DNA from: Diplonema japonicum
Taxonomy: Eukaryota > Euglenozoa > Diplonemea > Diplonemida > Diplonemidae
Assembly: GCA_964019335.1 (NCBI GenBank)
Contig: OZ025707.1
Coordinates: 233,501 to 297,500 of the forward strand
DNA: 64,000 nt
Direction of reading: 5' to 3'
Below are positions 1 through 15,000 of the stretch, piece after piece (the first letter of the stretch is position 1; the number at the start of each line of letters is the position of its first letter). The position numbers were made by a program, and so were the translations under genes. Under the pieces are notes generated by a model, which worked only from the letters and a program-made list of their open reading frames with translations, made no database searches and was not told the origin of the DNA.

Positions 1-3000
1 AGCGGTAATTACGAAGACGCAATTTGTGACGATGCAAAGCCTACAGGCAGGTGCGAGAAATGCACGGCAGAAGTTGCAGGCACTTGCGGTACCTGTCCTG
101 CCAAGACTGTTCTTGCAGGCCAACCCCTTAACTTCGTGGCTCGTGCACATGACATTTGGGGCAACATAGCCGACGACAAGAACACCAATAACGTTGCCGT
201 AACGTGCAAGGTCACAAAGGGACCGTCGGGAAATGCTAAGCACCAGCCCAGGTTGTACCCGTGGGCAGCGATGCGTATGACGAGCGAGTCTTTCAGCGGC
301 CTTGTGGGTGTTGCGTCCATGGCGACACCCACCTTAAAGGTAGCAGGGAAGTACACTGTTTCTTGCTGGGCTGATGTCCGCACAAAGGACGGTGCCTTCC
401 AGTCGGGTCTTCCAACAGCCACCGACCCCGATACGGCAGGTGGTGTGGTCTGGACACCGGTGCTGAAAACAGACTCGCACGAGATCTCCGCAGATCAGTT
501 CCTCAAAATGCTAGACGCCTCGCCCAATCGGGTGATCAAGCGTACTTGCCCAGCATGCCCCAACGTCAGCCACCGTGAGATATACGTCAGGATCCTCACC
601 AGAACCACCGTCGCCCTGTTCGAGCGCCTCAAGTCGTCTTGGACGGCTGCAGGCAACGTGGAGGGCATCGACTACACATTACACTCTACTTACAAAGACG
701 CCATTCAGGGCACCAACCCGTGGAGGTACTGCAGTGCAGATGAGACTGAGACGTGCAACGCCAAGTCAGGAAGCAGCAGTACCTGCAACGGCGACAAGTG
801 GTGCCTCTTCGACTCCACCCGTGCCTCTGGTACCGAGTGCTACGCCAAAGATGTGGGGTTCCCTGGATGGTGCGCACCAACATCCGCGACCACAGCAGGG
901 AACTGGAACACCTGGGATCCAGAGTTCAGCTTCTTCACAAAAGCAACATCTGTGGAATTCTTCGTAGAGACAGCACCCGGGTGCTCAGAGAGGGACGGCC
1001 AGCCTGTGGGCACCACGCGTGAACTACTTGGCAGGACGGAGTCATTGACGGCATGCGTGGCCATCGTGAAGGAGAGGTACCATGGCTTGGACAGCTTGCT
1101 TGAGGCAGACGGAGCTTCGTGGTTCGAGGGGAAGTGCTATGCAGAGTTCTCGAATACGGAAGAGGCCGAGGACCGCAAGGCCGAGTGGATGTTCAACAAC
1201 GCTGAGCCAAACTGGCGGTCTTGCCAGTACCCTCAGGTCAACTTGTATGTGAAGTCGCTGCGTGGCTGTATCTGTGACGGCGTGCGCTGCCCTTGCTCTG
1301 CACCCCCGACAAGCGACCCGAAACTTCGCAAGGACTGCAACATTGAAGTATTGCCCGCTGCACCCGCTAGCCTCGCATGTCTCTCCCGCGCGCCTGATCT
1401 TTTTGTTGGAAGTGGTCTTGACATTAAGGTCTCAATCCAGGATGAGTACGCCAACAGGAAGACAGGTATTTTCGGTCCAGCGGTGCGCATGTACACGGAG
1501 GGCGGGACTGCTGTAAACGGCGGCCTTGTGCCCAGTGTTCCCGCAGCATCTCTTGAGGCTGGTGTCGCTGATTTGCAGTTTATGTACAACACAGCAGAGG
1601 ACGTGACCTTGGAGGTAGAGACAGACGTGGTTGGGATGGAAGGGAAACGTTTCAAGTGTCCCGCAGCTGTGAATGACGGGGACACGGCCACATGCTGCTC
1701 GAATAAGAAAAACTGTCCAGGGGCAAGCAAGCTTGCTGTATGCCCGGGTGACTTGAGCGGCCTTGTGTTCCTTGATGGTCCTGAGCACGACGTGCCGTGT
1801 GACAAGCCGTCTGTGACAGCAAACCGCAAGTTCCCCACCATCCGTGTCGGGGTGTTCGACAGCCGCGGGAATTTAAAAAGCTTCACTGGATTGAACGTCA
1901 CATTGTCGGTGGCTAGCGATGGGCCCGACGGTGCGGTCCCCATGGGTGTCCTCGGCGGTACACTGTCACAGCTCACAGCGGACGGCGTGGCAACTTTCGA
2001 CGATGTCTCATACAGCAAGGCCGAGAGGATCATCCTGCGTGCTGGTGCTATGGAAGTTAGCGCTGTATCTGGGAAATCCATCAGGACTATCTACCGATCG
2101 AACCGTGTCGCACGCGTGTGCCCTGGTGACATCTGTCGTTTGACGGTGAAGCAATCTCCAAGCACATGCTCGTTCGACGAAGAGAACCCCGACGCTGTTG
2201 TCATCGGTGTCGAAGACAGCACGGGGAACCCTCTCGTGTCTCACCAAGCAGATGACTGCAAGGTCGTGCTCTCCGTTGCAACCTCCGACACCATCACGAA
2301 CGCCTCTTGGCTTGACGACCGCAGCCTTGCACCCAGTGACGCCCCTATGGAGTGGCACAGGCTCAGTGATGCCACACCAGTGGCCACCACAGAAGCCGAC
2401 TTCAGAGGAGAGTACCTCGAGAGGTCACTTTACATGCACACGGTGACCAGAGAGGCTGACGAATCCAGTTCCGGGACGAGCGAAAGCTTCGTAGTCTACG
2501 GTGGGGCCACCGTGTTGCCCGGCCTGGGTAGTTCGGTGTACAGCGAGGTACTTGCAGCCCGCTCCACGTACCTGCCTTCAGGTGCGCCTACCCTGAGGAA
2601 CAATGTGTGGAGGTACAACATGAGAACTAACGTGTGGTCCAAATTGTGGTCGCCGCCCGCTGGCGGGACATTCCCTGCTGCGAGGTACGGTCACATGGCT
2701 GTTGTGGTGGAAGCGAAGGTAGGGACGAAGGAGGCATATCTGTTTGTTTTCGGTGGGAGGACCGGATCGGCAGAATGCTGCGACAACAAGTTGTGGAGGT
2801 TTGGCCCTCTTTACGACGAGAACGGTCCCGCCCTCGGGTCGTCGATGAGCTGGACGGAGCTTGAGATGTCAGACAACTCGGTGTCCGTGCAGTTAGCCCA
2901 CTCTACTGCGGTTTCTTTCGGCCAGAGGATGTATGTGTTCAGCGGCATTGGCGGCGACAGCACCGTCGATATGGTGAACGCTCCTGTGGACGGCAGCGTT

Positions 3001-6000
3001 GGAAGCAAGCAGCTCTTCGTCGTCGATCTTCGGGACGCTCTCACTACAACAGTCACGGCAAAGCTCTCATGGAAGAAAGTGAAGCTGGCAACCGGCACAC
3101 CCTTGCCGCGCGGCAGAGTGCAGGCCTCGTCTGTCCTCTCCGGCTCCAAGTGGTTCGTTGTGGGCGGCGCCTTGTGGCCAAGCGCGGCGTCGATCCCGAC
3201 ACCGAGCAACGAGATCTGGTCACTCGATCTGCGCGAACTGGAAACAGCAGAGTCTGCAATGTGGAAACTTGAAAGTGCTTCAGGCCCAGACCTCGCAGGT
3301 AGCTCCGTTGCGCTTGACAGTGTGCATAACTACCTGCTTGTTCTTGGCGGGTCTCCTTCGATCACAGGGCAGTTCGGAAACAATGTTGCGACAAGGGCCT
3401 CGAACACCATCCGTAGGTACTCCATCGAGAGGCGGCAGTGGCTTATTGAGGCCGCAGAGGATGTGGCGGTTGGCACTGCAGGCTGTACTACCCGCCTGGA
3501 GCTTGAATGGTCAGGGGGCTCTGCGACCGGCGCTGTGGGCACTGATCCAGAATTCTTAACGCGCTGCAGTACTAAAACTCAGTCCGACTGTGAGGCAGGA
3601 ATGGGCGTCTGCAGCACTTTGACAACCCGTGCGGCTTGTTTGGGTGACAGTACCGACTCTGCCAGTGACGGGTGGAGGTGCGGGTGGGACAGTGTGTCTA
3701 ACACGTGCAAGGAGGGCTGTCTGTGGAGAGATGGCAGCAGCAACAACGGCGTGAGCCCTGGTAGGAGAACCTATGCTGCCTCCGCAAACGGGCAGGTGTA
3801 CAAGGACCCTACTAGCAGCCAGACAAGAGTCTTCTTCTTCGGTGGTGCCACAACACCGTCGCCGGAGTCGGCGTACCTCTGCAGCGGCTACACAGTTCCC
3901 AACACCATCTTCGGGACGGATGTCACGATTGCGTGTTCTGGTGACCCCGACGTTTGGTGGGTGGGTCCTGTCACTTCCGACAGCGCAGAAGCACAGAGGA
4001 AGCATGCTTGGGATATGTCTGAGAGGTGCGTCGATCCTGACAGTAGCGCGACCTTCTCCAACTGTGCCACACTGTGGCGCAGCAAAACTGATTGCCTGGC
4101 CGCTACGTCAAACGTCTCCTCGACAGGCGCCTCTTGCTTGTGGCAGGCTGTCGACGAGCAGTGCAGCCAAACCGACAACAGCGGCTGCATCACAATCACG
4201 GGAAGCACCGCTGCTGTCACCAACTCGGAAGCCACATTCCACCATGTTGTGATTGGTTCCTTGCGCAACCTGCCACCAGAGCTCTATTACTGTCAAGCTA
4301 AAGCCGCAACTGACCAGGCCACTTGTGACGCACACACAGATATAACTTCCTGCAACGGTAACTCTCTGTGCTTATGGCAACGCCAACGTCCGACTAAACA
4401 AATGACATTGCAGCTCAAGGCAAGCATAACCTGTGCTACCGCACGTCCCAGCACTTCGTGCCCCACCATTGAGCCAATCGACATCCCCGTTATGTCGTGC
4501 TCGCGTTGCAAGCTGGCTGTGCTTCCAGGCAGTTCTCCTCGAAGTGGCGCACGCTCTACATTGGCGGGGAAGCAGCTTGTGGGTGGTACAAGCGAAACGG
4601 GGTCGCCGTTCCAGGCACACAAGTTCGGGGACATTACTGTGGGTGTTGTGGGGCCCAACGGAGCGGTGTTGGCAACCAACATTGCTGAAGAGGTGGCAAC
4701 AGGTGCAATCCAGTTGAAGGTAGCACGGACGACCCCAGGCGCTTCTGTCGACTCTGTGACACCGCTGAAAGATGTGACTGCAGGTGCTGCGACGTACGAA
4801 GGGAGTTCCATCCCAGGGGCCGTGTTCTCAAGTGTGGAATGGACTGCTGGCAACGCACCTGCAACGATGTGGGTACGCGCTGAGCACGTCAACGGTGTGT
4901 GCCAGGACAGCGAGCTGTGGCCTGTGAACGTCGTCCCCGACGAGGCTTGCGACTGGCTCATCACGCAGCAACAGACAGTGAGGGCAGGCGACCCGTTCTC
5001 AGTTGAAGTGCTTCTCAAAGATGAGCTTGGGAACATCGCGTACTGCGGTGTTCAGGAAGATGCATGGAGAACAGGGAACAAGGTGATCAAGTCCGCACTC
5101 CTGTCCAGCTGGGTGGAGTGCAAGAACCTGTGCGACGGGACCTCCAAGTGCATGATGTGGAACTACGCAACGAGCGAGGTAACACACAATGACGAGGTTG
5201 TCCTTGCCAGGACGTGCCTACTGTACGACGAGGCAGGAAAGATAGCACAAAACGGAATGGTGAAGATACAAGGAGGCATAAGCGGGATGTCCGGCGTGGT
5301 GCCGTGCCCGGAGGGCGCGTACCTGAAAATGGAGGCCGTGTCGATGCCCGCAGACAAGATGCCTGTGAAACCGCTCGGCACTCTCTTCTCAGAGAAACAT
5401 GGGTTTGGAGCCTCAATATGCTACCTGTCAGAGACTCTCGACATGCTTGAGCACACAAACCGTCAAGCATGCCTGTCGTGCTGCAAAGAAAGCAGCTCTG
5501 CATTCGTGGTTGAACACTGGGACCCGCTCAGCGAGGAGTACCGCTGTGGGTGTTCCGCGATCAGCAACCACAAGGAGTGGGTCAGCTCAAGCAAGTGCAA
5601 CGGTGTTGCTGCAAACAGGCTTGGGTACTACGTTACGGTCACTGAGCTTGTGAACGAGTTCCGACGGGAGATCACAGGACACGCTCTGACATTCGACTCG
5701 CTGTGGCACAACAAGGCAGAAAAGCTCGTGTTGATGTTCGAGCACTCCATCCGAACGGATTGCCCCGTCAGGTACTCGAAGGAAATCACGGTGACACCGA
5801 GTGCTCCACACCACCTCAATGTCTTGGAGGTGCCAAAGGAGGCCTACGCCAGCCTCTGCGGACCAGACGAGGGGTTTGATGCAGTATTCGAGATCGTGGA
5901 CTTCTGGAACAACCGGGTCGACGCCACTCACAGGGTGATGCTGCAGCTGCATGAAGGAAGGGGCCGTATCGACAACACCGCTGTGGCTGCGGAAGCCGGT

Positions 6001-9000
6001 GTCGTGAGGTTCCGTGTTGCATATGATGTCGCTGAGAGGATACAGCTCCTTGCCATCGACCTTGACATCGCCGGGGACTGGACCCCCGACGAGCACCCTG
6101 CCTCCGCACAACAGTGCACCGCACCTTGCTACAATAACAACTGCAAGAACCCCACACCTGCTCAATGTTGCAAGCTGACTCGCCCTATTGACATCTGGAG
6201 CGGTCCGGCGGCTAAGCTCGTCACCATCGAGCAACCGCCGTCCACCCCGAGGAGCTTCGCCTCAGGTAGATGCTCGCCGTTCTCGTACACCGTAGAGCTG
6301 CAAGACAAGTGCGGCAACCCGATCACCGAGGCGTGGAGCAAACAGTACTACAACGCATACAAAGATGTTCCCTTGATGATTGAAGTGAGCAGTCGTAATG
6401 CCAACTTATACAAAAACGGTGATATGCCTGGTAACTACCACGGGGTGGTGAGCGACCTCATGCTGCGCAACGGGAAGGCTGTCATAGAGGCAACGTACTC
6501 GAAGGCAGACTGCGGTGTTGGGTTCGCGGTGAAGGTGGCGACGCCCGGTGGAGGCGTCATTGAAGCGGCAACACCCAACGAATTGTGCGTGATGCACTGT
6601 GAGCCCGATCATTTGAAGATAGTCGAACCCGCCTCGTGTCATGATGTTACGATCCCCACATTGCCCACCATAGGTGCGTCCAGCAAGCTCACGCCTGTTA
6701 AGGTAGCTGTACTAGACGCGGACGGGAACGTCTGCGACACAGCCAACCCACTGCACAGCAGGCGATTGGGTTGCTTCAAAGACGAAGCCGGCACTGCAAT
6801 GCCCCACAAAATCCCAATCGACACGGCAAGCCTATCCATCGACAGCTGCATGGCGGCGTGCTACGAGGCAGGGTTCAACCGCTTCGGCTTACAGCAAGGC
6901 AGCATGTGCTTCTGCGGCGATGGTGACGGATACTCCAAGTACGGCAGGAATGAAGAGATCGAGTGCACTACAGGCTGTGCCGAAGGAACAGACCCCAACT
7001 GCGGTGGGTCCGACTCGAACGCTGTCTTTGAGATTATCTCAACCTACGCGGCAGTGCAGCTCACTACCAGGAACTACACGTTGTACGATGCCAATGCACT
7101 TGACCCTCGGTTGTCCATCAAGGCCGTTGCAGGGAATGGTGGTCAACTGGTGGGTGGCGTGACCATGCCTGCATTAGAAGGCTACGCTGTGCTGCAAGCC
7201 GTGTGGCTGCCAGACAGAGACATCCGCGATATATGCCGAGCAACCCCTACCACCACCGGCTGTATCGGGCAGGTCACCATACAAGCCATCGACACTACTA
7301 TGTCCGTGAAACCCGACTTCTGCAACATGCAAGTCAAGCGTGACCAGGTCATGTGCAGCAGTGAGGCCATCAAGACACGAGCCAATGAGAGGTTCGATAT
7401 CTGGTCATGGGTCAACGCTCTGTCGGGTGCGCTCCCTTCGACTGTCTCGTCGGTCAAAATCACCGTCTTTGACGAATACGGGGACCTCCGCCTCGACCCC
7501 TCGTCGGACATCACACAGAGCGGCACCCAATACAGCCTCACGTTCGCCACTGCAGATGTCCCGAACACCAAGGCAAATGCCGTGTACTTCAAAAACCTTT
7601 ACTACACCAGTAAGATTGATGGAACAGGGTCTGCACGCCGCAGGATCACGATTCAGTCCGACTATGCACAGGAGTGTACGATCGAAGTAGAGGTGCTTCC
7701 TGCACGTGCTACGGAGTGTGTTGTAAGCCCACCCAAGGGTTCGTGCCTCCTAGCTGGTGAGCTTTTCAACGTTGGTGTGGAGATGAAGGACAGTTTGGGC
7801 AATCGTGTTGCCACAGAAGGTGCTCGCTGTTTGACACGGCACTCTGGCCTCGTGTGCCCGAACAGCAAGAAGCTTGCCAATGCTGTGCCGCAGAGCCTTG
7901 CTGAAATTCGTGCGCTGCAGGGTCTCTTCAACCCCAACCGCCCTGCCGAGCAGATCAACCTTAACATCGGCACGAGGCGCAGAAACGGTGCACTTGAGCT
8001 GTTCGCAGAAGATACACTGCAATACATCAGCGACCTCCATGTGATGGGGCAGATCCCGTGGCACACGGTTCCCACCGACTTGAACGCGCTTGCAGACGAG
8101 GTCTCGAAGGGCACTAAATGTATTGCGCTGGACAAAGCTGTCACATATGCGAACGACCCGTCTACCGCGGCCACCTACAGTTTCACTTGGAAGGTGGTGG
8201 AATGCGGTGAGCTGTGGGAGACCGTGTGTGTTGACACTGTCAAGGGGGCCAGCTGTCCCACAGGTGTAGTATCGCCTATGTCAACTGCTTCCATCTCACT
8301 GGTAGGCGCTCAGCAAGGTGCAGGCGGCAAGGATGTTCTCGAAGTTCGCCCTGCCACCACCATGGGCGGCATGGCAGAGTTCGTCGGCCTGCGATACACA
8401 CGCGCGGCAGTGGAAAGGGTCTTCTCTGTGAGTGCAACAGACCAGTTGGGCTTGCCCATGAACGGCTGCAGTGACAAGCGCTTCTCTCTATCATTCGCCC
8501 CGAACGTCCCCAAGACCCTTGACTCGGAAATTTGGGCGGACGAAGAGGTGTCCGAGGGTGTTGTCTGTCTCAGCTGTGCACCGCACGATCAGTTCAACAT
8601 CTTGGTCAGTGCATTGGACGAGTACGGCAACCACGTGAGTTGGGAGTGCTCTGGCAACCGTCAGACCCATGCCTCCGAAACGGTGGGCCTTATCAACATC
8701 CAAGTGGTGCAGGGGACGGGTAAGCTGATCAAATCAACGGGCACAGGAAGACCTGAAGCAGCGTGGCCCGGTAAGAAGCTCGACAAGGGGAGCGTCGTCT
8801 TCAAAGGACTACGATACGACAGGGCGGACATGCCTGTCTTCCACGTGAACCCTAGGCAGTGGTCGTCCTCACTGGGTGATGCCCCTGCAGGGCCTACAGA
8901 AACACTTCGTTTCCATGCGTGTTTCCCGTGGTCGCTGGAGATCACTAGCCTCCCCGAAGAGGCTGTGGCTGGCAAGCCTTTCCGCGTGGATGTCGCCATC

Positions 9001-12000
9001 AAGGACAAGTACGGGAACATGCTCACCCTCGACCCATACAAACTGGTTTCTAGCCGCTCACCTCCTGTTGAGTTCCAGTTCTTGCTCCCCCAGCACAACG
9101 AAGCACCGCACAGCGTACTGCAAATCGACAGCAATGACATCCCTGGGAGGCTCTCCTTTGTGGTGACACAGACACGCATTTTGTGGCAGGTGCAGAAGAT
9201 GTTCCTTGATGACATCGGCGAAACAGTGCAGGTCCTGGTGCGTGTGGACCCGAAGATTATCGCTGTGCACAAGTTGCAGAACAGCGTTGTCCAAGCAAGT
9301 GGACTGTCATGCAGGGTGTCCCCACCTGGCTTCCTGCAGGACATCAGGGAAGTTGGGCTGTACCACAATGAGCCCGTGAAGCTGGCGTCCTCGGAGCACG
9401 ATCTCGCTGTCTTGTTTGATGAACCTTTTGCCTTTGGAGTCAGCGCAAAGCAGCAGGACAGGTACGGCAACGTAGCATGGGACGCCGGTGAGCGCTACGG
9501 CGTGGTTGGGTGCAAGCTGGAGCGCAACTACGTAAAGAGCGGTGCCATCGAGGACACCCTCTACGGTGCCCCTACAACCGACCAAGCCGCTCGGGTAGAA
9601 CTGCGCGTCAGCGGCACCATCAGCACCTTTAATTCTGCTGCTTATGCCGCAGACTTTGCAACGATCGCCGGTGTGGACCCTAGTACCGTCACAATCATCA
9701 GCATCACTGAGGTCACAGGTGACCCGTCCGTTGCTTCTGCAAGCCAGGGCAGGAATCTGCTGCAGGTGGTGACGTACCTCGTCGTCGTCATCGAATTGAA
9801 AGTGCCGGATGCCACGAAGGTCTTGAGTGAGTACGTCACATTCGTGGCGGACGTCGTCAGCAGATGTGACCCGGTTACAGGAACGCCAGAGCAATGTTGT
9901 GTGCGTGGTGCGCAGAATAAGTTAACCTGCTTAGGTGGTTCGCAGTGCACCAGTAACTGTGTGCTGGCTGTACCTGTACAGAAAATCGTTCCCGGCACAC
10001 CACCAGTCTCTATTCCGCAAGCAACACCGGTGGCAACGCCTGTGGCTACACCTAAAGACCCGAAAGTTACACCAGTTGCCACACCGGAAGCAACACCCGT
10101 TGCCACCCCTGTGGTCACACCTGTGACAACGCCTGTGGCTACACCGCAAACGACACCAGTTGTTACACCCGTTGCTACACCTGTGGTCACACCTGTGACA
10201 ACTCCTGTGGCTACACCGCAAGCGACACCAGTTATTACACCTGTGGCCACGCCGCAAGCAACACCTGTTGTTACACCTGTTGATACACCTGCTGTGGTGC
10301 CTGACGGCAACGCCCCTGAAGCATCGCCATTTCTGAATGACACGTCACCCGACTCAGCACCAGACGACTCGCCTCTCATGAATGACACGACGCCGTCCGA
10401 CGTGCCCGATGACAACTCCACAACACCGAACGCCTCCGAATCAATGGCAGGGGGGAGGAACTTGCTGCAGTTCCAATCGCCAGCTGATGCTTACTTCGCG
10501 CAGCATGAGCTCGAACGGGGCCTTACCAACGCGTTGCTCACGCCGCATCCTGTCTCTGGTGAGTACCCTAAGAAGGAGTTCTACGTCCCGCAGCTGCTGA
10601 TGGGGATGAAGACAGACTTGACCACCGCCCTTGGGTCCTCGTCATACTTCAAGGGACAGTTGTGGTTCAGACAGTCATTCACAAGGATGATGCAGGGGAC
10701 TTTCACGCTGATGACGACATGCGAGAGGTTGTCACCCGGGCAGCTGCGCATCGACGACCCGCAGGCACCCGCGAGCTACAGAGTGGAGACGGGCAAGGTG
10801 GATGTTGTGCCTAACATGATCTCGATTGTGAAGGCACCCGGCGCAGATCAATGCCGTAGAGCAGGCGATGCATTCTCCTTTACAGCTAGGCTGCTGCTTG
10901 CATCAGGGGAGACCCCCTCTGTAGCACCTGCAAACGTAAATCTAGTAGTGTCCATTGGTGGCGAATCAAAGAAAACAGGCCCGTTCAGCTGCAACGACAT
11001 TGTTCGGGACGCCAGAGGGGAGTACGAGACAGTGTGCACCATGAACACGAACAGTGCACCTCTCAATCAACGGATCCCTGGGTTGGCATCTTCTTACGCC
11101 CCGGAAGGGGGAGGGACTGGTCTGGACAGGAACGACAGGTGGACCTCAACGGACCCGATCACGGAGGTTATAATGCAGGAGGACGCGGACTCGGAGTCCA
11201 GGACGTACTCGTCGGCGATGCTCGGCACTGCAATCACTTTCATCCCTGCATGTGCTAGCAAGATGACTATCTTCGATGAGCCGCCACACGAGGTTGTCGT
11301 GCACAAACCTTTCACAGTCGGTCTTCAGCTTGAGGACACCTACGGAAACGTGGGTGGGTCTTACGTTGTTCGCATGGTGGCATACTCAGCAGACCCAACA
11401 GCTGGTGGTCAGTGGCCCAATGCCGTCAACCCTGCAGCAACTGCTGTGGATATTCAGTCTTCGCTGCTTGATGGCGGCTCTGCGTACAACGACGCACCGA
11501 CCGTCCTTGGAAAGCTGCAGTACCACGACCTGTTCCTTGAGTCTTCGTTCTTGAAGAAATTAGGCAGCAGCTCTCAAGGCTATGTGTGGCTTGTTGCGTA
11601 CGTTCTTCCGTCGTCGGGGACAGGCTGCGACGGTGATTGCGACCCTTATGCCCAGACAGGCCATGCTTGCTCTGCTGCAGGCAACACCCGAACAGCATCC
11701 TTTGGCTGTCTGTACCATGTCTTCGCACCAGTGCTTGTGACGCCCGATGTGCCGGCGAGATGCGAATTTTTGCAGTACCCCAGCTACTTCACAAGCGGCA
11801 TGACCGCGGGACACGAGTATGGGGAAACTTTCAAAGCGAGGGTTCTTGACAAATACGGGCTCCCCATTCACGAGTTAAGCCCCTCGATGTCGGGCGACTT
11901 GCTGCTCCTCCAAGGCACCTCGTCCCTGCACAAGGGGTACGAGTTTGAAAGCTACGACAGCGCTGCGATACTCACTTCGTTTTACGCGGAGAGCTCGCTG

Positions 12001-15000
12001 AGGCTCACACACACCACTGCGGTGGACACCAGTGGGGGTGATGTCTTGTTGCGTGTGTGGGTCCGCTTCCCAACCATCTCAAGAGGCATCGCGCAGAGCA
12101 TCCTCAGCATCAGGAACCCCACGACAAGCCTGGCCGCAACTGTTGACTGGGAGCCCATTGCATCCCCCAACCCGGGGAGGGAGAAACTCCAACAGGTGAT
12201 TAAGATCACAGTGCAGCAAGTGGATGGAACTGGCTCAGTATCGGCAATGTACAACGTGCGTACCGGTGACATCTCCGAAGGGTGGGGAGTGTGGGAGTTC
12301 AAAGTGAAGGAGGTAACGTCAAGCAGCACTTCTGTCGACATTGATGTGTCAGTGGACGCAAGGAGCCTAGCATCCTTGTCGATGCCATGTGGGGACATTG
12401 GGTGTGTTAACGAGAGCGATCCCAACGTGCCGAAGACGCTCAGCGAAATGTCTATCGGTGCAGGGATGCGTCTCTTCCAAGCTGTGGTCAAGTCCGGCAC
12501 CACGCCCGTCCTAATTGCCCAGTCTCAAAAGCTGTTCGAAGGGACCACTGGGGGTGTGGAAACGACACCCACTGGGTGGTACACCGGGTCCAACGTCGAG
12601 CTGCAGTTCGACAATCCGATCGACTCCAACGCCAGATTCATCCAGAAATATCCCATTGTGGAAGAGTGTGAACCGTCGGCGGAGGCATCACCGCCTACCA
12701 CCAACCCTCCCAACTGCCTCAGAACAAGCCAAGGCCTCAACCTCATGTGGGACAATGTGTGGTATGGCACGGCAGAAGAAATCGTCGTTGGTGTCAGCAT
12801 CCCAGGACTCCCTGTGTGCAGCACCCCGCCTATTGCAGTTTCAGCCGGCCCTCCGTATAAACTTGCGTGTGGCACCCCGCATGCCAAACTCACCCCCGGT
12901 ACCCCCAGAGCGTCATCCGTCTTCATACAAGACATCATGGGCAACAGGGCTGCGTGCTTCGGTGTCTTCACGAAGAACGGTAACGAACATGTTGTAGACT
13001 GTACAACGGGGACGGCGAGCGTCGGTGTTGCTGGGTTGGAGACGAAGCCGCTTCTGCAGCCGTCCTCGAAGACCACGGAGCCCTTCCGTGAGTCTGCAGA
13101 GGCGAACTTCGTCGTGTCGTACGTGCAGCCTGAGTCTCCTTCCCTACCTATGGGCGGCGCTGAGGAACTACCCTCCGACAAGTTACAAGACTACGGGATC
13201 ACAGCTGACAATGGTGACTCTGAAGGTTGGGACGTAGCAGACTACAAGGGCTCATGGAGTCGTGGGTCCGACGCTTCTGGTGACAAGTTCTTCCAAGCCA
13301 CAGATGTCGGCACAGGCAACCCACTGTACACGCAGTACCTCACTAACGGTAGAAAGAACGCTGGGGCGCAATGTGCTGGCGTCAAGGAATGTAGTGCCAA
13401 CGAAGACCCCACCATTAACAACTGTTGTCGCTTGAACAACCCTGGAAGGGTAGTTGGCTCTGCTGTCTATTCGCTGCAGTTCCGTGTCATGGCAAATCTT
13501 GCGGCAGACAAGTCCCCCACGTCAGACACTGCTAGAGTGGAGGTCACATACTGGAAGGGCGGCGAGACACCTGTGGAGCTTCTCACAATGAAGCACACCA
13601 TAAAGGGAGTCCAGTTGCCTGTTACCACATGGCAGGAGGTGTCTGTCCCCCATGTAACGCCCACTGGCGCTGTCTACGCCACAATAAGAGTCATGTGCTG
13701 GAAGCTTGACCCCAAGGTTGACAATGCTTGCCGGGTTCTCTTCAATGATCTGGACCTTGTGCGTCAGGAGGGCGGTTCTGTGTTTTTGCAGTATTCGTCG
13801 ACACTGGATCGCATCGGTGGCGGGGCGATAAAGCCCGTTACTTGTGGGCCTGCTGAAATTGTCCCAGAGATGAGCCAGCCAGCGGCAGCAGCAGCGTTGT
13901 GCACACCTGCTACTTGCAACTACAACGGGATCTGTTCAGGCACGTGGAAGTGCCCCAAGGCCTTGTCAGATGCCTTCCCGTTGTACTGTTGCTCTCGGGC
14001 TCTGTCGTTTTGCTGCAGTGGGTTGCTCCGCAGCACGGCTGATGCAGAGTTCCGTGAAAAGTGTGGTGTGAACTTCTGCAGCGGGATGGGCGGCAAGGTC
14101 ACCATGCCCAGCGCGTGCTCTGTTTGCTACGATGACGACGACAGAGGCCACTGGGCAGGGTCTAACTGTGAGAAGTGTAAGGAAGGCTTCTACGGAACAC
14201 GCTGTACTGAAAGGCTGTGCGAGGTCAACCCCGAAAACGGTCGTGAGTGCTCCGGACATGGTGTGTGCAGGAGCGACGGACAGTGCAAATGCTTCGGCGA
14301 AGAGACTGCCAAACCCAAGGTTGTATTGGCGCTGAGCATTACCGACGACTTCATGACCGTAACCAGCACGCAGGCCTCAACAGCAACCGCCGTCACACCG
14401 GCATCCTTCTCTTCTTGCAATGCAGTCCTCGCATACTACGCCGACAGTACACGTGCTTGGGGCCTTCCCGACTCTGGTGTCTTCTCTATCAGCGGCACAC
14501 CATCGGCATCTTCATACTACTGCAGATTCTTCCAGGACAAGAACTTCCGTCACCACGGAGCTGCTCTTGTGGGTGGTGTTTGGAAGGGCAAGGGCAAGCT
14601 GGCAAGCAACGTGGCAACTGCGATGGGCACCACGACAAACCAGTACCTTCCCCTGCAGCTTCTTGGAACGAACCAACCAGGCTCGCGCATGTTCGAGTTC
14701 CCCGCCACCGATGCCATTGTCGGGCGCAAGTGGCTCCATTCCACGCTGCAGGACGGTGGCAAGACAGGTGGCGCCTTTGCGAGATACCCCCCTGCGGACA
14801 TGCCGTACATCATTCTGTCCACAAACCCTGTCTACACACCTTCTGCTGAGTGGGTTATGCTAAAACTGTCCGATCTTAAGGCCGCTCTGAGCACTGTGAT
14901 TGGCAAGAAATCGGAGTCTGCATCGGTGGTGATTAAAACTGTGGTGGGTAACGGAGAGGAAACCAACACACAGAGTGTGTGCGTCTATGCCAGTACGCCG

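Noticed and set aside
9642-10421. Minus-strand frame with a Val/Thr/Gly repeat
   Set aside because: It is the antisense of the Thr/Pro stalk in the giant gene, with no independent support.
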